From an uncultured Balneola sp. (GTDB lineage Bacteria; Bacteroidota; Rhodothermia; Balneolales; Balneolaceae), in contig CABZVB010000015.1 in NCBI GenBank assembly GCA_902529115.1, forward strand, positions 1-47,922: a stretch of DNA of 47,922 nt. The letters run 5' to 3'. The notes beneath the pieces were generated by a model that saw only the letters and a program-made list of their open reading frames with translations, had not been told where the DNA came from and did no database searches. The translations under genes and the position numbers were made by a program. Below, piece after piece: positions 26,981 to 38,300 of the stretch (its first letter is position 1; every line of letters begins with the position of its first letter).

Positions 26981-28759
26981 TTAGGCTATTGTTGCTTCGG
27001 CTGCTTTAGAGCCGGTCGTATCTGCTGCTAAGTGCTCCTCGCCGTGTCCATGCTCAACGGCTAGTCCAAGCTGAAACTCTTCCATTGGCTGGTGGTAGTC
27101 GTAAGGACCGTGGATAACCACCGGCGTATGAGAAAAGTTGTGGAAATCAGGGGGAGAAGTACTTTGCCATTCAAGTCCACGTGAGTTCCATGGATTTGGT
27201 CCCGCTTTTTTTCCTTTAAATAAAGAGTGCGCTAAGTAGTATAGAATGATAAGGAAGCCTAGTGCCAAGATGTATGAGCCAATGGTGGATGTCTGGTGGA
27301 AAGGGGTAAATTGATCGATGTAATTATAGTAGCGTCGTGGCATCCCTTGGGCTCCCATAATAAACTGAGGAAGGAAGGTCACGTTAAAGCCAATAAAGAT
27401 AAACCCAGCAGCAATTTTAGCTAAGGGCTCATTATACATTTTACCAGTCATTTTTGGCCACCAGTAATGCAGGCCAGCTAGCAGGGCAATGAGAGTGCCT
27501 CCCATCATCACATAATGGAAATGCGCAACTACATAATAGGTGTCGTGTAAGTGAATGTCCACGGATAGTGCGCCAAGCATAATTCCAGTGAAACCACCGA
27601 TTGAAAATAAGAAGATAAAGATGAACACATATAACATTGGGGTTTTCATGGAGATAGAGCCTCTATACAGTGTGGCTACCCAGTTGAAAATCTTAATACC
27701 TGTTGGAATACCTACCAAGAAGGTGAGGAAAGAAAAAATCGTCGTGGCCACCGCACTCTGACCAGAGGTAAACATGTGGTGTCCCCAAACCAAGAAGCCA
27801 ATGAAAGCAATGGCCAGAGAAGAAAGAGCAATGGCCCAGTACCCAAAAATTGTTTTTTTTGAGAAAGTGGTAATGACTTCAGAGATTATCCCGAAACCAG
27901 GTACAATCATAATGTATACCGCAGGGTGCGAGTAAAACCAAAAGAAATGCTGGTAAAGAACCGGATCTCCCCCGAGTGCAGGGTCAAAGATACCGATATC
28001 CAGAATATTCTCCATGGCTAGAAGTAATATAGTAATGGCCAGTACGGGGGTTGCTAAAACCTGAATAATGGAGGTTGCATAAAGTGCCCACACATTTAGC
28101 GGCAAACGTTCCCAAGAAATACCTGGGGCACGTAATTTGTGAATGGTGGTAATGAAGTTGGTTCCCGTTAGAATGGAGGAGAAACCCAAAATAAATACCC
28201 CAAGGGTTACCCATATAATACCAGCAGAGTTAGTATCCGAACTGTACGGAGTGTAAAAAGTCCATCCAGTGTCAAAACCATTATTGGCTAGGGATAAAAA
28301 GGTAAAGATGGCTCCAAATACATAAATATAGAAACTGGCTAAGTTCAATCGCGGGAAGGCCACATCCTTTGCTCCAAGTTGCATGGGTAAAATAAAGTTA
28401 CCTAAAGCGGCAGGGATGGAGGGCACCAGTACAAAGAATACCATCATAGCCCCGTGAAGAGTAAAGAGCTGGTTGTAGGTGTCAGCCTCGATAAAAGTTT
28501 TTGCAGGCGTCCAAAGCTCCGTCCGTAGTGCAATGGCCAAGAAACCAGCCAACGCGAAGAAGAAGGCAACCGAACCGAGGTACATGAGCCCTATTTTTTT
28601 GTGATCCACTGTCGTTAACCACGCCCAAACCCCTTTTTCGTCAGTCAAGTAGGTGTTGGTTGGCGTCTGTGCCGGCTGGAATTGTTTTACCTTTAACTTC
28701 ATGGGGGTTGAAGCTGCGCTACTCGCAGATGTTGATGCATTTGCCATACGATTAATCAA
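26981..28759 (-). CDS. ctaD: cytochrome c oxidase subunit I (A2-type, caa3)
   Basis: A 592-residue catalytic subunit with about 12 or more membrane helices. Metal ligands are all present: low-spin heme a His102 and His415, high-spin heme a3 His413 ([11 protein letters not shown]), and CuB His278, His327 and His328 with cross-link Tyr282. Helix VI reads [10 protein letters not shown]: the D-channel Glu of mitochondrial-type enzymes is missing and replaced by Tyr276-Ser277, the hallmark of A2-type oxidases such as the Rhodothermus enzyme. Start at 28759 overlaps ctaC by eight bases; Met5 (28747) is an alternative. The C-terminal tail is His-rich and hydrophilic. It reduces oxygen to water and pumps protons. 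Confidence 0.96.
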   Translation of the reverse strand: MINRMANASTSASSAASTPMKLKVKQFQPAQTPTNTYLTDEKGVWAWLTTVDHKKIGLMYLGSVAFFFALAGFLAIALRTELWTPAKTFIEADTYNQLFTLHGAMMVFFVLVPSIPAALGNFILPMQLGAKDVAFPRLNLASFYIYVFGAIFTFLSLANNGFDTGWTFYTPYSSDTNSAGIIWVTLGVFILGFSSILTGTNFITTIHKLRAPGISWERLPLNVWALYATSIIQVLATPVLAITILLLAMENILDIGIFDPALGGDPVLYQHFFWFYSHPAVYIMIVPGFGIISEVITTFSKKTIFGYWAIALSSLAIAFIGFLVWGHHMFTSGQSAVATTIFSFLTFLVGIPTGIKIFNWVATLYRGSISMKTPMLYVFIFIFLFSIGGFTGIMLGALSVDIHLHDTYYVVAHFHYVMMGGTLIALLAGLHYWWPKMTGKMYNEPLAKIAAGFIFIGFNVTFLPQFIMGAQGMPRRYYNYIDQFTPFHQTSTIGSYILALGFLIILYYLAHSLFKGKKAGPNPWNSRGLEWQSTSPPDFHNFSHTPVVIHGPYDYHQPMEEFQLGLAVEHGHGEEHLAADTTGSKAAEATIA

Positions 28760-29693
28760 TAGTTTTTAAATATTCAATTATATTCGTGATCTCCTCGTCG
28801 CTAATGCGCCCTTCGTAAGGAGTCATAACATTTTGGTATCCTTCAGCAATTTTTTCGCCAGGATATAAAATAGATTCGCGGATGTAGTTTTCGTCTACGG
28901 TAACGCTGCTTCCATCGGCAAGGTTACGGTCGCGTCCCCAAATACCTTTGAAGCTTGGACCAATGAGATCTGAACCATCAACCGAATGACAGGTCTGGCA
29001 GCCTTGAAGAGAAACCAATTTCTCGCCTTGTTCTATGGGAGATCCACTAGGGCCACCTCTATTTTCGTCTAACCAGGTTTTAAAATCCTCAGGTTCATGT
29101 ACAATAACTTTGGCTAACATATTGGAGTGGCTGGTTCCGCAATACTCGGTACAAAATACCTGAGATTCACCCGCTTCTTCTGCTTGGAACCAAACGTAGG
29201 TGTAGCGATTGGGGAGTACGTCATGTTTTACGCGGTACTCAGGCACAAAAAAGGAATGCAGCACATCGCGTGACTGCATAACCAATTTTATTGGAGTTCC
29301 TTTTGGTACATGAATTTCATTGATGGTCTGCGCACCATTTTCGTAATTCACGCTCCAGTTCCACTTGAAACCGGTCACGTGAATTTCATAGGCATCATCG
29401 GGTACGGTTTTTAGGTTTAACCAGCCAGAATAACCCCATCCGAACACGACAAAGGTGATCAGCAAAGGAATAACCGACCAGGTAATTTCCAAGGTGTTGT
29501 TGTGTGTAATCACAGGTGTTTTATCGTCCTCCGACTTGCGCTTGTATCGTATTGCAAAGTAGATCATCGCGAGTACAACGCCCAAGAAGAGGACTAAACT
29601 GGCCTCGTTAATAAAGTGAAACAGCCCATCGGTGGGGTCGGCGGTTAGTGGCGACTTGTTTTCCGGGAGCATAAAATCGAAAAGTCTTCCCAT
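28752..29693 (-). CDS. ctaC: cytochrome c oxidase subunit II with fused cytochrome c domain
   Basis: A 313-residue subunit II. Two membrane helices (about 31-49 and 70-91) are followed by the cupredoxin domain with all CuA ligands: His146, Cys181, Glu183, Cys185, His189 and Met192 ([12 protein letters not shown]). A C-terminal cytochrome c domain (about 218-313) has heme motif CQTCH (232-236) and probable axial Met290, which defines a caa3 oxidase. No cleavable signal peptide or lipobox is evident. It follows the SCO copper chaperone gene by 25 bases. Its cytochrome domain resembles the second heme domain of ActE at 32338. Confidence 0.95.
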   Translation of the reverse strand: MGRLFDFMLPENKSPLTADPTDGLFHFINEASLVLFLGVVLAMIYFAIRYKRKSEDDKTPVITHNNTLEITWSVIPLLITFVVFGWGYSGWLNLKTVPDDAYEIHVTGFKWNWSVNYENGAQTINEIHVPKGTPIKLVMQSRDVLHSFFVPEYRVKHDVLPNRYTYVWFQAEEAGESQVFCTEYCGTSHSNMLAKVIVHEPEDFKTWLDENRGGPSGSPIEQGEKLVSLQGCQTCHSVDGSDLIGPSFKGIWGRDRNLADGSSVTVDENYIRESILYPGEKIAEGYQNVMTPYEGRISDEEITNIIEYLKTID

Positions 29694-29718
29694 AGAAAGA
29701 ACCTAGATGTTTATTTGA

Positions 29719-30663
29719 TTAGTAATTGAGTGAATTTTTGCGTGATTCACGCAGCCAATAATACCCTAACAAGATACCAAGAAAAATGAGTGTAGCCAAA
29801 CCTCCAAGGCTCATAATTCGCTTGGCCATGGGGGCATAGGAATTAGAATTTGGGTCATACTGGTAGCAGTACATAATCAGCTTGTCTATGGTATTTCCAA
29901 CGGTACCTTCTGAAGCCTCTAATATGGCAGTGCGTAAATCGAATTCGTTAAATCGCAACCCATAAAGGTATCGGGTAATAATGCCCTCTGGGCTTAGTAG
30001 GATAATAGCTGCGCTATGTGCAAAGTCTTTTGTTCCTGGAATCGGTGCTACATTAAATCCCACGGTGGAAATAAGGGAGTCAATAGCTGCTTGATTTCCT
30101 GTCAGAAAAGACCATCCTTCGTTAATTTGTGCAATGGTGGTGGCATGTTGCTCAGAACCTTGAGTAGGATCCCAGTTTCCGTTTTCGATATATTCTTGTT
30201 TAACGCGCGCGGCAAGGGTATCAGTTTCAGTGGGGTCAATACTCACCGAGATAATGTCAAATTCTTTTCCTGGTTGCCAGGCCAGGTTTTGTATGGTGTT
30301 GAAAAGTCCGTCGATGATCAGTCCACAAAGTACGGGGCATTCGTAGTACAGGGGATTTAGAATGACGGGCTTTCCGGAGGAGAGTAGATCAACCAGTTGG
30401 ACGGAGTCCCCATTGGCCTTAGCAAAGCTTAATCCGGCGGGGATGCGCGTTCCAAGCTTTTCGTTAATACCTATGTCTTGTATAAATGCAGGTTTCGAGT
30501 TGGAATTGACTGCATTATTGTCGGTCGAACTAGAGTACATTCGGTTATGGCTGCTTTGAGCAAGCAAGATTGCCTGCGCTGAAACTCCGAACAGTAGAAA
30601 AGTTCCAAGAATAAAAGACTTTGGCAATGCGTGTAAAAAGTACTTCATAGGACAATGTTGCAT
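29719..30663 (-). CDS. SCO1/SenC/PrrC-type copper chaperone
   Basis: A 314-residue thioredoxin-fold protein that delivers copper to the CuA site of subunit II. Copper ligands are Cys109 and Cys113 (ECPVLC) and His216 (DFAHSAAIILLSPEG). The N-terminus has a signal peptide (hydrophobic to about residue 35); Met6 (30648) is an equally likely start. An extra C-terminal membrane helix (about 285-303) anchors it, as in SCO proteins of act-cta loci. It is placed between the small act-associated protein and ctaC, as expected for oxidase assembly. Confidence 0.92.
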   Translation of the reverse strand: MQHCPMKYFLHALPKSFILGTFLLFGVSAQAILLAQSSHNRMYSSSTDNNAVNSNSKPAFIQDIGINEKLGTRIPAGLSFAKANGDSVQLVDLLSSGKPVILNPLYYECPVLCGLIIDGLFNTIQNLAWQPGKEFDIISVSIDPTETDTLAARVKQEYIENGNWDPTQGSEQHATTIAQINEGWSFLTGNQAAIDSLISTVGFNVAPIPGTKDFAHSAAIILLSPEGIITRYLYGLRFNEFDLRTAILEASEGTVGNTIDKLIMYCYQYDPNSNSYAPMAKRIMSLGGLATLIFLGILLGYYWLRESRKNSLNY

Positions 30664-30717
30664 GAACGTACTAGAAAAGTTGTGTCTCCATTATAGGATT
30701 GTGAATAAGCGATGTGC

Positions 30718-31107
30718 TTACTCGTCGGTTGCGATCTTCTCGATAGCGGCATCAATTGGCATGTGATAGACTCCATCTTCGGCGTCCAATACTCCATACG
30801 ATTGTATGTGATTATTTGCATCTTCCGTTAGTTTATCAATAGAATAGTAAGTGCTAGTTGCGGTTGCGTTGGCCTTGGACTGCTCAAAGAATACTTGTGA
30901 TGCAAAAATCCAAATGACCACAACCGTAGCTACTATACCCACTCCAAGTCCCGACCATAATATAAGTTTTTTGAAATCCATGATGTCGTCATTAACACCA
31001 AGAGTAATAGCATTGGCTAATTCCTGATCGGAGGTTTCTATAGACGCATCGTTCTTGTCGTTGATCGATACGGTAGCTCGAGAAAATTTGTGATAGTCAG
31101 CAGACAT
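30718..31107 (-). CDS. small single-pass membrane protein of the act-cta operon
   Basis: A 129-residue protein with a charged N-terminus (about 45 residues), one membrane helix (about 48-69) and a periplasmic tail ending in DGVYHMPIDAAIEKIATDE. From family knowledge, small proteins with a V-x-x-P-I-D-x-A tail recur beside SCO and oxidase genes in loci of this kind; I do not know a proven function or symbol. It lies 18 bases after actF. It may be an accessory or assembly factor for the Act complex or oxidase. It is short, but its position, lack of overlap and composition support a real gene. Confidence 0.78.
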   Translation of the reverse strand: MSADYHKFSRATVSINDKNDASIETSDQELANAITLGVNDDIMDFKKLILWSGLGVGIVATVVVIWIFASQVFFEQSKANATATSTYYSIDKLTEDANNHIQSYGVLDAEDGVYHMPIDAAIEKIATDE

Positions 31108-31125
31108 GATAGATTCTATCTAAGA

Positions 31126-32322
31126 TTACTGATGGTAGCTTTTTTCCAGGCAAGCACCCAACTTAGGGTCTTTTTCTGGAATCATGCTGTTTTGTTTGAA
31201 TCGACGGAAGAACAGCCCAAAAAAGATGCCGCCTAATCCGAGAAAGGTGCTGAGATCAATCCAGCTAAAGTGGACGCCGTGCGCGCTTAGAGTAGGCATG
31301 GCAATCCAGTAAATTTCTAAAAAGTGCATAATCACTACTAGTACACTAACGTAGGCTAATATATTACGGCGGTGCTTTTGCTCGCGATTTAGCAGCACTA
31401 AGAAAGGTAGAGTAAAGCGAAGTAGCAATAGCCCGTATGCAATAAATTTCCAACTTCCCTCTAATCGGTGATAGAACCAGATAGTTTCTTCTGGGATGTT
31501 GGCGTAGTAAATAAGTAAAAACTGAGAGAATGCGATGTAAGCGTAGAAGACGGTAAAGGCGAACAGCCACGCACCCATATCATAAATGTGGGCTTGACCT
31601 ATGGTATTCTTCAGATAGCCATTGCGTTGCAAGAAAAAGACCATCAGAATCATAACTGCCCAGAAAGACTGGAAGGAAATGGCAAAAAAGTACACTCCAA
31701 ACATAGTGGAGAACCAGTGTGGATCGAGCGACATTAACCAGTCAAAAGAAGCAAAGGCAATGCTTAAACCAAAAAGGGGAATTGCTGGGGCACTTAGTTT
31801 TCTCATGAGCGAAGTAATGCCCCAGTCACCGGTTTTGTCCATCTCAATAGACGCTTTGTACAGTTTATGCCCGACATAGCCCCATATAACAAAGTAGATA
31901 ACTTGACGAATGATAAAGAAAGGGGTATTTAGATAGGCAGACTTCCCTTTTAGGATTTTATCGGCAGCTACAGCGTCTTCATGGCTCCAGTGATACAGAT
32001 TGTGGATACCGAGAAGCACAGGGATGGCAAACAGAGCCCAAATCCAAAGGTTTGCACCAAAAGTCTCTGGAATTCTGCGAATAACGACGCCCCATTTAGA
32101 TTTTGTAATATGATGAAACATGACCATAAAGACCGATGCTAGGGCAATTCCTGTAAAAAAGGTGAAGCTGACCAAATATGAAAAGAAGAACTGATCTGCA
32201 TTGGTAAAATAGCCGTAAGCGCTAACAAGTAATCCTGCAATCCCTACTCCAAAAAGTATTTGGGGCAGTTTAGAGTCGGCAGAAAACTGGAGATTGTCGG
32301 TAATCGTGGGTTGATGACTCAT
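31126..32322 (-). CDS. actF: alternative complex III subunit ActF
   Basis: A 398-residue membrane protein with about ten helices, the second NrfD/PsrC-like subunit of alternative complex III (quinol:cytochrome c oxidoreductase). Recognisable conserved stretches are YWSHEDAV-like HNLYHWSHED (about residues 106-115), SFDWLMSLDPHWFSTMFGVYFFA (about 198-220) and FYAYIAFSQFLLIYYANIPEE (about 258-278). The length is close to the Rhodothermus subunit. It helps form the membrane core with ActC. It sits 15 bases after actE. Confidence 0.93.
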   Translation of the reverse strand: MSHQPTITDNLQFSADSKLPQILFGVGIAGLLVSAYGYFTNADQFFFSYLVSFTFFTGIALASVFMVMFHHITKSKWGVVIRRIPETFGANLWIWALFAIPVLLGIHNLYHWSHEDAVAADKILKGKSAYLNTPFFIIRQVIYFVIWGYVGHKLYKASIEMDKTGDWGITSLMRKLSAPAIPLFGLSIAFASFDWLMSLDPHWFSTMFGVYFFAISFQSFWAVMILMVFFLQRNGYLKNTIGQAHIYDMGAWLFAFTVFYAYIAFSQFLLIYYANIPEETIWFYHRLEGSWKFIAYGLLLLRFTLPFLVLLNREQKHRRNILAYVSVLVVIMHFLEIYWIAMPTLSAHGVHFSWIDLSTFLGLGGIFFGLFFRRFKQNSMIPEKDPKLGACLEKSYHQ

Positions 32323-32337
32323 GGGTAGTTCGACCTC

Positions 32338-33354
32338 TTAATTATCACTTAAACTTTTAATGTATTCGACCAAAGATTGTAAATCGCTTTGTGACAGTCC
32401 GCCGTATGCGTCAGCCATGAGTGGATCATAACCGTCTACAATTTTTGCGTAAGGATTCACAATGGATTCGATGAGGTATTCATCTTCTTTGACCACGGTA
32501 ACTATTTCTCCATCCTCGGTGGTTACCAATCCTTCGCTTCCATATAAGTTCTTCCAAGAGGGTCCAATAATCGCTGTCCCATCCGAAGAGTGGCAGGTTT
32601 GGCAGGCATACATCGTAGATACCTCCATTCCTCTTTCTACCGTTGCTACGATCTCGCCCTGAGTTGCTTCTTTTGCGGCTTTGGCTTCTGCAATAGCTTC
32701 TTGTTCAGCCTCAAATTCAGCTTCTAGGCTTTCCACATCGACTCCAGCAGCAATAAGATCTTCCCGGGTGGCATTCTGAGATGCTTGTAATGCGCGTACA
32801 TAAGCCACGATAGCCCAGCGGTCCTTAACTGGTACTTGGTGGCGGTAAGAAGGCATGTTACGTACGCCGTTGTAAATAGCTGAATAAATTTCTCCGTCTG
32901 GAGCCTCTCGTAGACGGTCTTGATGAAAGGTAGGAGCTGGCACATAACCATACTGCCCGGTCATGATGATACCTAAACCATCGCCCGCATTTCCGTGACA
33001 AGGGGTGCAGTATATTTCATAGCGCTCTTTACCTCTGTAAACGATGGATTTGGTCAGATCGATAGGCATACTAGCAACCCATTCACCATTTTCGTCAATT
33101 CCCTCATAATAAGCTTTATCTAGTCGGCTGAGCCCTCGAGCCACGGTCCCTTGGACGGGCTGGCGCATAGAGCGGCCATCGTCAAAGAAGTTGTTGACTT
33201 CCTGAGCTTCTTTTCTATCTTGCTGGTCCATATTCATATTTGGATGAATCGGTGTCTTTTCCGATTTCATTCCGCGACACCCTCCTAAGACAAGGCTGAG
33301 TGCTAGAATCGATAAGAAACTACCCGTTCGAGCTGTTGAAACAATCTTATTCAT
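32338..33354 (-). CDS. actE: alternative complex III cytochrome c subunit ActE, diheme form
   Basis: A 338-residue lipoprotein. The signal peptide ends in a lipobox, LVLGGC, with Cys26 as the lipid site. The first cytochrome c domain has CTPCH (116-120) and a likely axial Met167, and corresponds to the known monoheme ActE. An Ala/Glu-rich helical linker (about 205-235) leads to a second cytochrome c domain with CQTCH (251-255) and likely axial Met313. This extra domain is unlike the Rhodothermus subunit and resembles the C-terminal domain of CtaC in this operon. ActE should pass electrons from ActA to the oxidase. The start overlaps actD by eight bases. Confidence 0.93.
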   Translation of the reverse strand: MNKIVSTARTGSFLSILALSLVLGGCRGMKSEKTPIHPNMNMDQQDRKEAQEVNNFFDDGRSMRQPVQGTVARGLSRLDKAYYEGIDENGEWVASMPIDLTKSIVYRGKERYEIYCTPCHGNAGDGLGIIMTGQYGYVPAPTFHQDRLREAPDGEIYSAIYNGVRNMPSYRHQVPVKDRWAIVAYVRALQASQNATREDLIAAGVDVESLEAEFEAEQEAIAEAKAAKEATQGEIVATVERGMEVSTMYACQTCHSSDGTAIIGPSWKNLYGSEGLVTTEDGEIVTVVKEDEYLIESIVNPYAKIVDGYDPLMADAYGGLSQSDLQSLVEYIKSLSDN

Positions 33355-33889
33355 AAACTTCCTCTATATGAGCTGCACCGGCTTCTTTGAAAAATTCGTG
33401 TACTTGATCAGCATGAAACTTACTGTCAGTGGCTTCTATGCATACAAAAAACTTATCGTCGGTTGACCGCTTGAATCGATCGATGGTAAAGAGCGGATGA
33501 TTAAAGCGGGGGAGACCGTTCAAGAAAAACATACCAAAGACAGCTCCAAATGCCGATAACAGAATAGTAAGCTCGAAGGTTACAGGCACCCAGGCTGGGG
33601 CGTTAAAAAAAGGCTTACCACTAATATTAATGGGGTAGTCAATAACCGACATGAAATACATCATAGTGACAGCGGCGGAAAAACCCAACAGACCATGGCC
33701 TAATACAATCCATCCTAGTTTTGATTTTTCTAGTTTCATGGCCTTGTCAATTCCATGGATAGGAAAAGGGCTATAGGTATCGAACTTATCGTACCCGAGC
33801 TCTACCACTCTTTTGGAGACATCGATAAGCTCCTTAGGGTTGTTAAACTCAGCTAAGATTCCGTACATCTTTTTGGTTTCAGCAGACAT
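33347..33889 (-). CDS. actD: alternative complex III subunit ActD (DUF3341)
   Basis: A 180-residue protein with a cytoplasmic N-terminal domain (YGILAEFNNPKELI... then YDKFDTYSPFPIHGIDKAM) and two membrane helices (about residues 61-80 and 98-122). This matches DUF3341, the ActD subunit that packs against ActC and ActF. It overlaps actE by eight bases and follows actC by 14. Confidence 0.93.
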   Translation of the reverse strand: MSAETKKMYGILAEFNNPKELIDVSKRVVELGYDKFDTYSPFPIHGIDKAMKLEKSKLGWIVLGHGLLGFSAAVTMMYFMSVIDYPINISGKPFFNAPAWVPVTFELTILLSAFGAVFGMFFLNGLPRFNHPLFTIDRFKRSTDDKFFVCIEATDSKFHADQVHEFFKEAGAAHIEEVYE

Positions 33890-33903
33890 AGGATTTTGTG
33901 TTA

Positions 33904-35340
33904 TTAAGCGTTGTTAGATTTAGCAACCGTCACATGCTCAGGAATTTCTTCGACCGGTGCATGATAGGTTCCATTATCATCGTAATTATGCGGATCTGCC
34001 TGAGGCAGTACCGCTTTCACTTCCGCGATAGCAATCATTGGCAGAAAGCGTAAGAACAATAAGAACATGGTTCCAAAGAGACCAAAGGTTCCAATATACG
34101 TTAGAGCATCCCACATCGTTGGTGAATAATAATCCCAAGATGAGGGCAGGTAATCATTAGCTAGTGAGGTTACCGTAATTACAAATCTTTCGAACCACAT
34201 ACCAATGTTCACCACAATGGAAATAATAAAGGTGAAAGTCACATTGGTGCGAAGTTTTTTACTCCAGAAAAACTGCGGAGAAATCACGTTACAGGTCATC
34301 ATAATCCAATAAGCCCAGGCGTATGGCCCGGTGGCGCGGAGAATGAAAATGGCTTTTTCGTACTCCACCCCAGAGTACCAAGCAATAAAAAATTCCATCA
34401 TATAGGCAAAACCTACCATGGAGCCAGTTACCATAATGATTATGTTCATTTTCTCCATATGGTCATTTGTCATGATATCCTCCATTCCGTACACTTTACG
34501 GGTAATTATCATCAAAGTAAGTACCATTGCAAAGCCTGAGAAGATGGCTCCAGCCACGAAATAGGGTGGGAAAATCGTAGTATGCCAACCTGGGATAACG
34601 GAAACTGCGAAATCAAAGGATACAATGGTGTGTACCGAAAGTACGAGTGGAGTGGCCAGACCTGCTAAAATCATGTAGGCTTTTTCATAGTTCCACCAGT
34701 GACGATTCGACCCATTCCACCCTAGTGAAAATAAACCGTAGCCTATCTGACGCATTTTATCACTAGCCTTGTCCCGTAGTGTTGCTAAATCAGGAACCAG
34801 CCCCACGTACCAAAAGAGTAATGAAACTGTAAAATAGGTCGATACCGCAAATACGTCCCACAGTAGGGGTGAATTAAAGTTCGGCCACATGACCATTTGG
34901 TTAGGAATAGGGAATACCCAATAAATAACCCAGATACGACCTACGTGAATAGCTGGAAAAATCAATGCACACATCACAGCAAAGATTGTCATGGCCTCCG
35001 CAAAACGGTTAATGGCTGTTCGCCAATCTTGCCGAAACAGAAATAAAATAGCAGAAATAAGAGTTCCAGCATGTCCTATACCTACCCACCATACAAAATT
35101 AATAATAGCCCATCCCCATCCGATCGGGTTGGTTAATCCCCAAATACCGGTTCCTTCCCAGATTAGATAGCCTATGGAAACCAGCAGCAACCCTAAGAGA
35201 GCATTGGCAGGTAACATTAACAAGTACCATGCTTTAGGGGTGGGACGTAGGTTGACGTCAGTCACCAGATGGGTAATACTCGCAAAATCGTGGTCCCCCT
35301 TTACGAGAGCGGGTTCGGGTACGTATTGGTATTTACTCAT
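33904..35340 (-). CDS. actC: alternative complex III subunit ActC (NrfD/PsrC-like quinol-binding subunit)
   Basis: A 478-residue membrane protein with about ten helices, of the NrfD/PsrC family. Conserved segments include [34 protein letters not shown] (split here: [11 protein letters not shown] and [12 protein letters not shown]), [17 protein letters not shown] and [20 protein letters not shown]. The acidic and His residues in these helices are thought to form the quinol site and proton path. It lies 47 bases after actB. Confidence 0.95.
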   Translation of the reverse strand: MSKYQYVPEPALVKGDHDFASITHLVTDVNLRPTPKAWYLLMLPANALLGLLLVSIGYLIWEGTGIWGLTNPIGWGWAIINFVWWVGIGHAGTLISAILFLFRQDWRTAINRFAEAMTIFAVMCALIFPAIHVGRIWVIYWVFPIPNQMVMWPNFNSPLLWDVFAVSTYFTVSLLFWYVGLVPDLATLRDKASDKMRQIGYGLFSLGWNGSNRHWWNYEKAYMILAGLATPLVLSVHTIVSFDFAVSVIPGWHTTIFPPYFVAGAIFSGFAMVLTLMIITRKVYGMEDIMTNDHMEKMNIIIMVTGSMVGFAYMMEFFIAWYSGVEYEKAIFILRATGPYAWAYWIMMTCNVISPQFFWSKKLRTNVTFTFIISIVVNIGMWFERFVITVTSLANDYLPSSWDYYSPTMWDALTYIGTFGLFGTMFLLFLRFLPMIAIAEVKAVLPQADPHNYDDNGTYHAPVEEIPEHVTVAKSNNA

Positions 35341-35387
35341 AAATGCTATTTTAGGTACCGAAATTAATACCCGTCATTTGTTTGGTT

Positions 35388-38300
35388 TTAGTGAGCCTCC
35401 TCTGGCATGGTGTTGTCTACCAATGCTGGATTTGGGTTGGTTAATTTGGCAATGTAGGAAGTACGTGGACGAACATTTAATTCCTCTAACATGAGGAAAT
35501 TACGCTCATTACGCTTCATCTGAGTAACCGTTGCTTGTTCATCGGTCAAATCACCGAAGTAAATAGAATCGGCTGGACATGCTTGCTGGCATGCCGTTAA
35601 TACCGCGCCATCGGCTGGTTTTACGGAGCCAGTATTGATTTTTGCATCTATCTTAGCTCGATTTACTCGCTGTGCACAGTAGGTACATTTTTCCATAACC
35701 CCACGGAATCGAACGGTTACCTCAGGGTTCATCGCCATTTGTATAATATCTGGGTCTTCCCCTGTTGTCAAATACTCTTTTGGGTAGTTAAAGAAGTTAA
35801 ACCGGCGAACTTTGAAAGGACAGTTGTTTGCGCAGTAACGTGTACCGATACAACGGTTATAAGTCATTTGGTTCATCCCGTCGTTACTATGAGTGGTAGC
35901 AGCTACTGGACATACCTGCTCGCAAGGAGCCAACTCGCAGTGCATACAGGGAACGGGTTGATGCACAGCTTGTGGATCGTTTTTGTCGCCTATATAGTAG
36001 CGGTCATTACGGATCCAGTGCATTTCACGGCCACGGCCAACCTCTTTCTTACCAATGACAGGAATATTATTTTCGCTTTGGCATGCAATTACACACACCC
36101 CACATCCAAAACATGAATTCAGATCAATTGCCATGCCCCACTGGGGCTCATAATCGGGGTATGTTTGCTCATTAAAGAGCGAAATAGGTTGGTCTTCGCC
36201 TAACTCGGCGGCTTCTTTTATGCCAGGCACTTCGTATTTGTGCACATAGGCAAATGAGGAATAGTCTGGAGTCTCTTTGTATTTTTCTAAGGTGGCCTGA
36301 CGATACATATCACGACCTTCTAAACTGTGGTGATCTTGAACGCAAGAAACTGGGTATTGGTTGCCGGTAGCGCTCACTTGCACAGTTCCAGCTACGGCGC
36401 TGGTTCCTGGACGCATTGGGAATACATTTCTACCGCCGGCCATTTGCTCAGTATCGTAATCAGCTACTCGGCCAACACCTTGCCGACCATAACCGGCGTG
36501 TAAGGTGATTGAATCGTCGGCTTGGCCGGGTTGTATCCATGCTGCCAGAGTAACTGTAGTACCATTTTGGGCAGTCAATGTAACTTCTTTTTCGTTTTCA
36601 AGGTCTAATTTAGTCGCAGTTGCCGGACTCATTAAAGCTACATTATCCCATGTAATCTTGGTCATAGGATCGGGTAACTCTTGCAGCCATCCGTTGTTGG
36701 CGTAGCGCCCGTCGTATAGAGAAGCATCGGCTTTTATGACTAACTCGATTCCATCTACTACTTCCGGTGCGCTAGGTCGCAGGCTGTTGCTTAATTGTAC
36801 ATTGGCTTTTCTATAATCCATGACCACACCCGACATAACCGCAGCAGCGGCTTGCCCGCTATTTGGATAGCCATTTTGCTTTACTGCTTTGGTGCTAGGT
36901 GCGTCGCTCGCGCGGTCTACTCCGTCGTGGAGGAGCGAAGTCCACTTGTTGTCAAAATTAGTTCTATGTATGCCTCTAAAAGTGTTTCGCACCAAATCGT
37001 AGCCAGTGGTATAACTTTGGTTGGTGATGAGGTTAAGTAGCTCAATATCGCTCATACTGTCATGCAGAGGCTGTATTTGTGGCTGAATAACCGAGCGAGC
37101 GCCTCCAAAAGAGTATCCATCACCCCACGCTTCCAAGAAATGAGCTCGAGAGAGATGCCAGCTAGCTTTTTTACTCGTTTCGTCGTTGTATGTAGAAAGG
37201 TGAATCACCTCTTCAACTGACGATAATGCATTCTCTAGATCCCAACCACTTGGGGCAGTAAAAACAGGATTACCACCAATAATAATGACCGCATCTATTT
37301 TGCCTGCTTTCATGTTTGTTAGGGCCTCGGCCATTGCGGCGTGCTGATCGATATCACCCAAATGTGGTACTTCTAAGTAGTCTACTGTTTGCCCAACGTT
37401 ATTGAGTGCAACGTTAATCGCTGCTACTGTGGCATGGGCTTCAGGCGAGTGGTCCCAACCAATAGATACCGCAGAACGTCCTGCTGCTTTGACTAAGTCG
37501 TTGGCTAACGCGACCAAAAAGGGTGTATCTGTAAACTGATTGTTTACTTTTGAGTAGGCTGACAGCCCATTCATGCGAATCGATAGGGTACTTGCAAGAG
37601 CGTCTGCAAAGGCCTGCACTTCGCTGGTTTTTACTCGTAATCGGTGATCGGCAAAGGAACCAGTAGTTGAGAATCCGTTTTCTACGCTATAAATACGGTT
37701 CATCGCGTCATCGCGGCTGGTCACTCGGCGCCGGGTTGTAAGCTGTTTTGCGTATTCTACATTGTTAGGATGGGTAGCAGCTAAAATATCATCGTCCAGA
37801 GAAAGCACTATATCGGCATTCATAAAATTGTAATGCGAACGTAGTCGCTGTCCGAAGGCTAGCTTATTACCTTCTAAAACATGTTCTTCGCTAAAGCTTT
37901 CATAACTGACCCACTGAGAATTAGGGAAGTTAGATAAAAAGGTTTGTTTGCTGGCATTATAGGTGATGCCGGAATTGGCTTCACTTATTACGACTATTCG
38001 TTTATCAGTGTCAGCGAAAAAGGTCTTTGCGAATGAAATAAAATCTTGGCCACTGGCCTTCTTGCCTTTTCGGCGAGGCGAACGAGAACGGTCAGGATCG
38101 TACATTTCTAGCATAGTAGCCTGGTGGTAAGCGTTTGTGTTACCGTGGCTAGCTGGATGAAGGTCGTTTCCTTCTATTTTAGTTGGACGTCCTTCATGGT
38201 TTTCAACAACCAATCCTACCAAATTCCCATGAAAGGGCATGGCAGTTGCGTAAAACAAAGGAATACCAGGAACAATATCTTCGGGCTGTTGGGCATAAGG

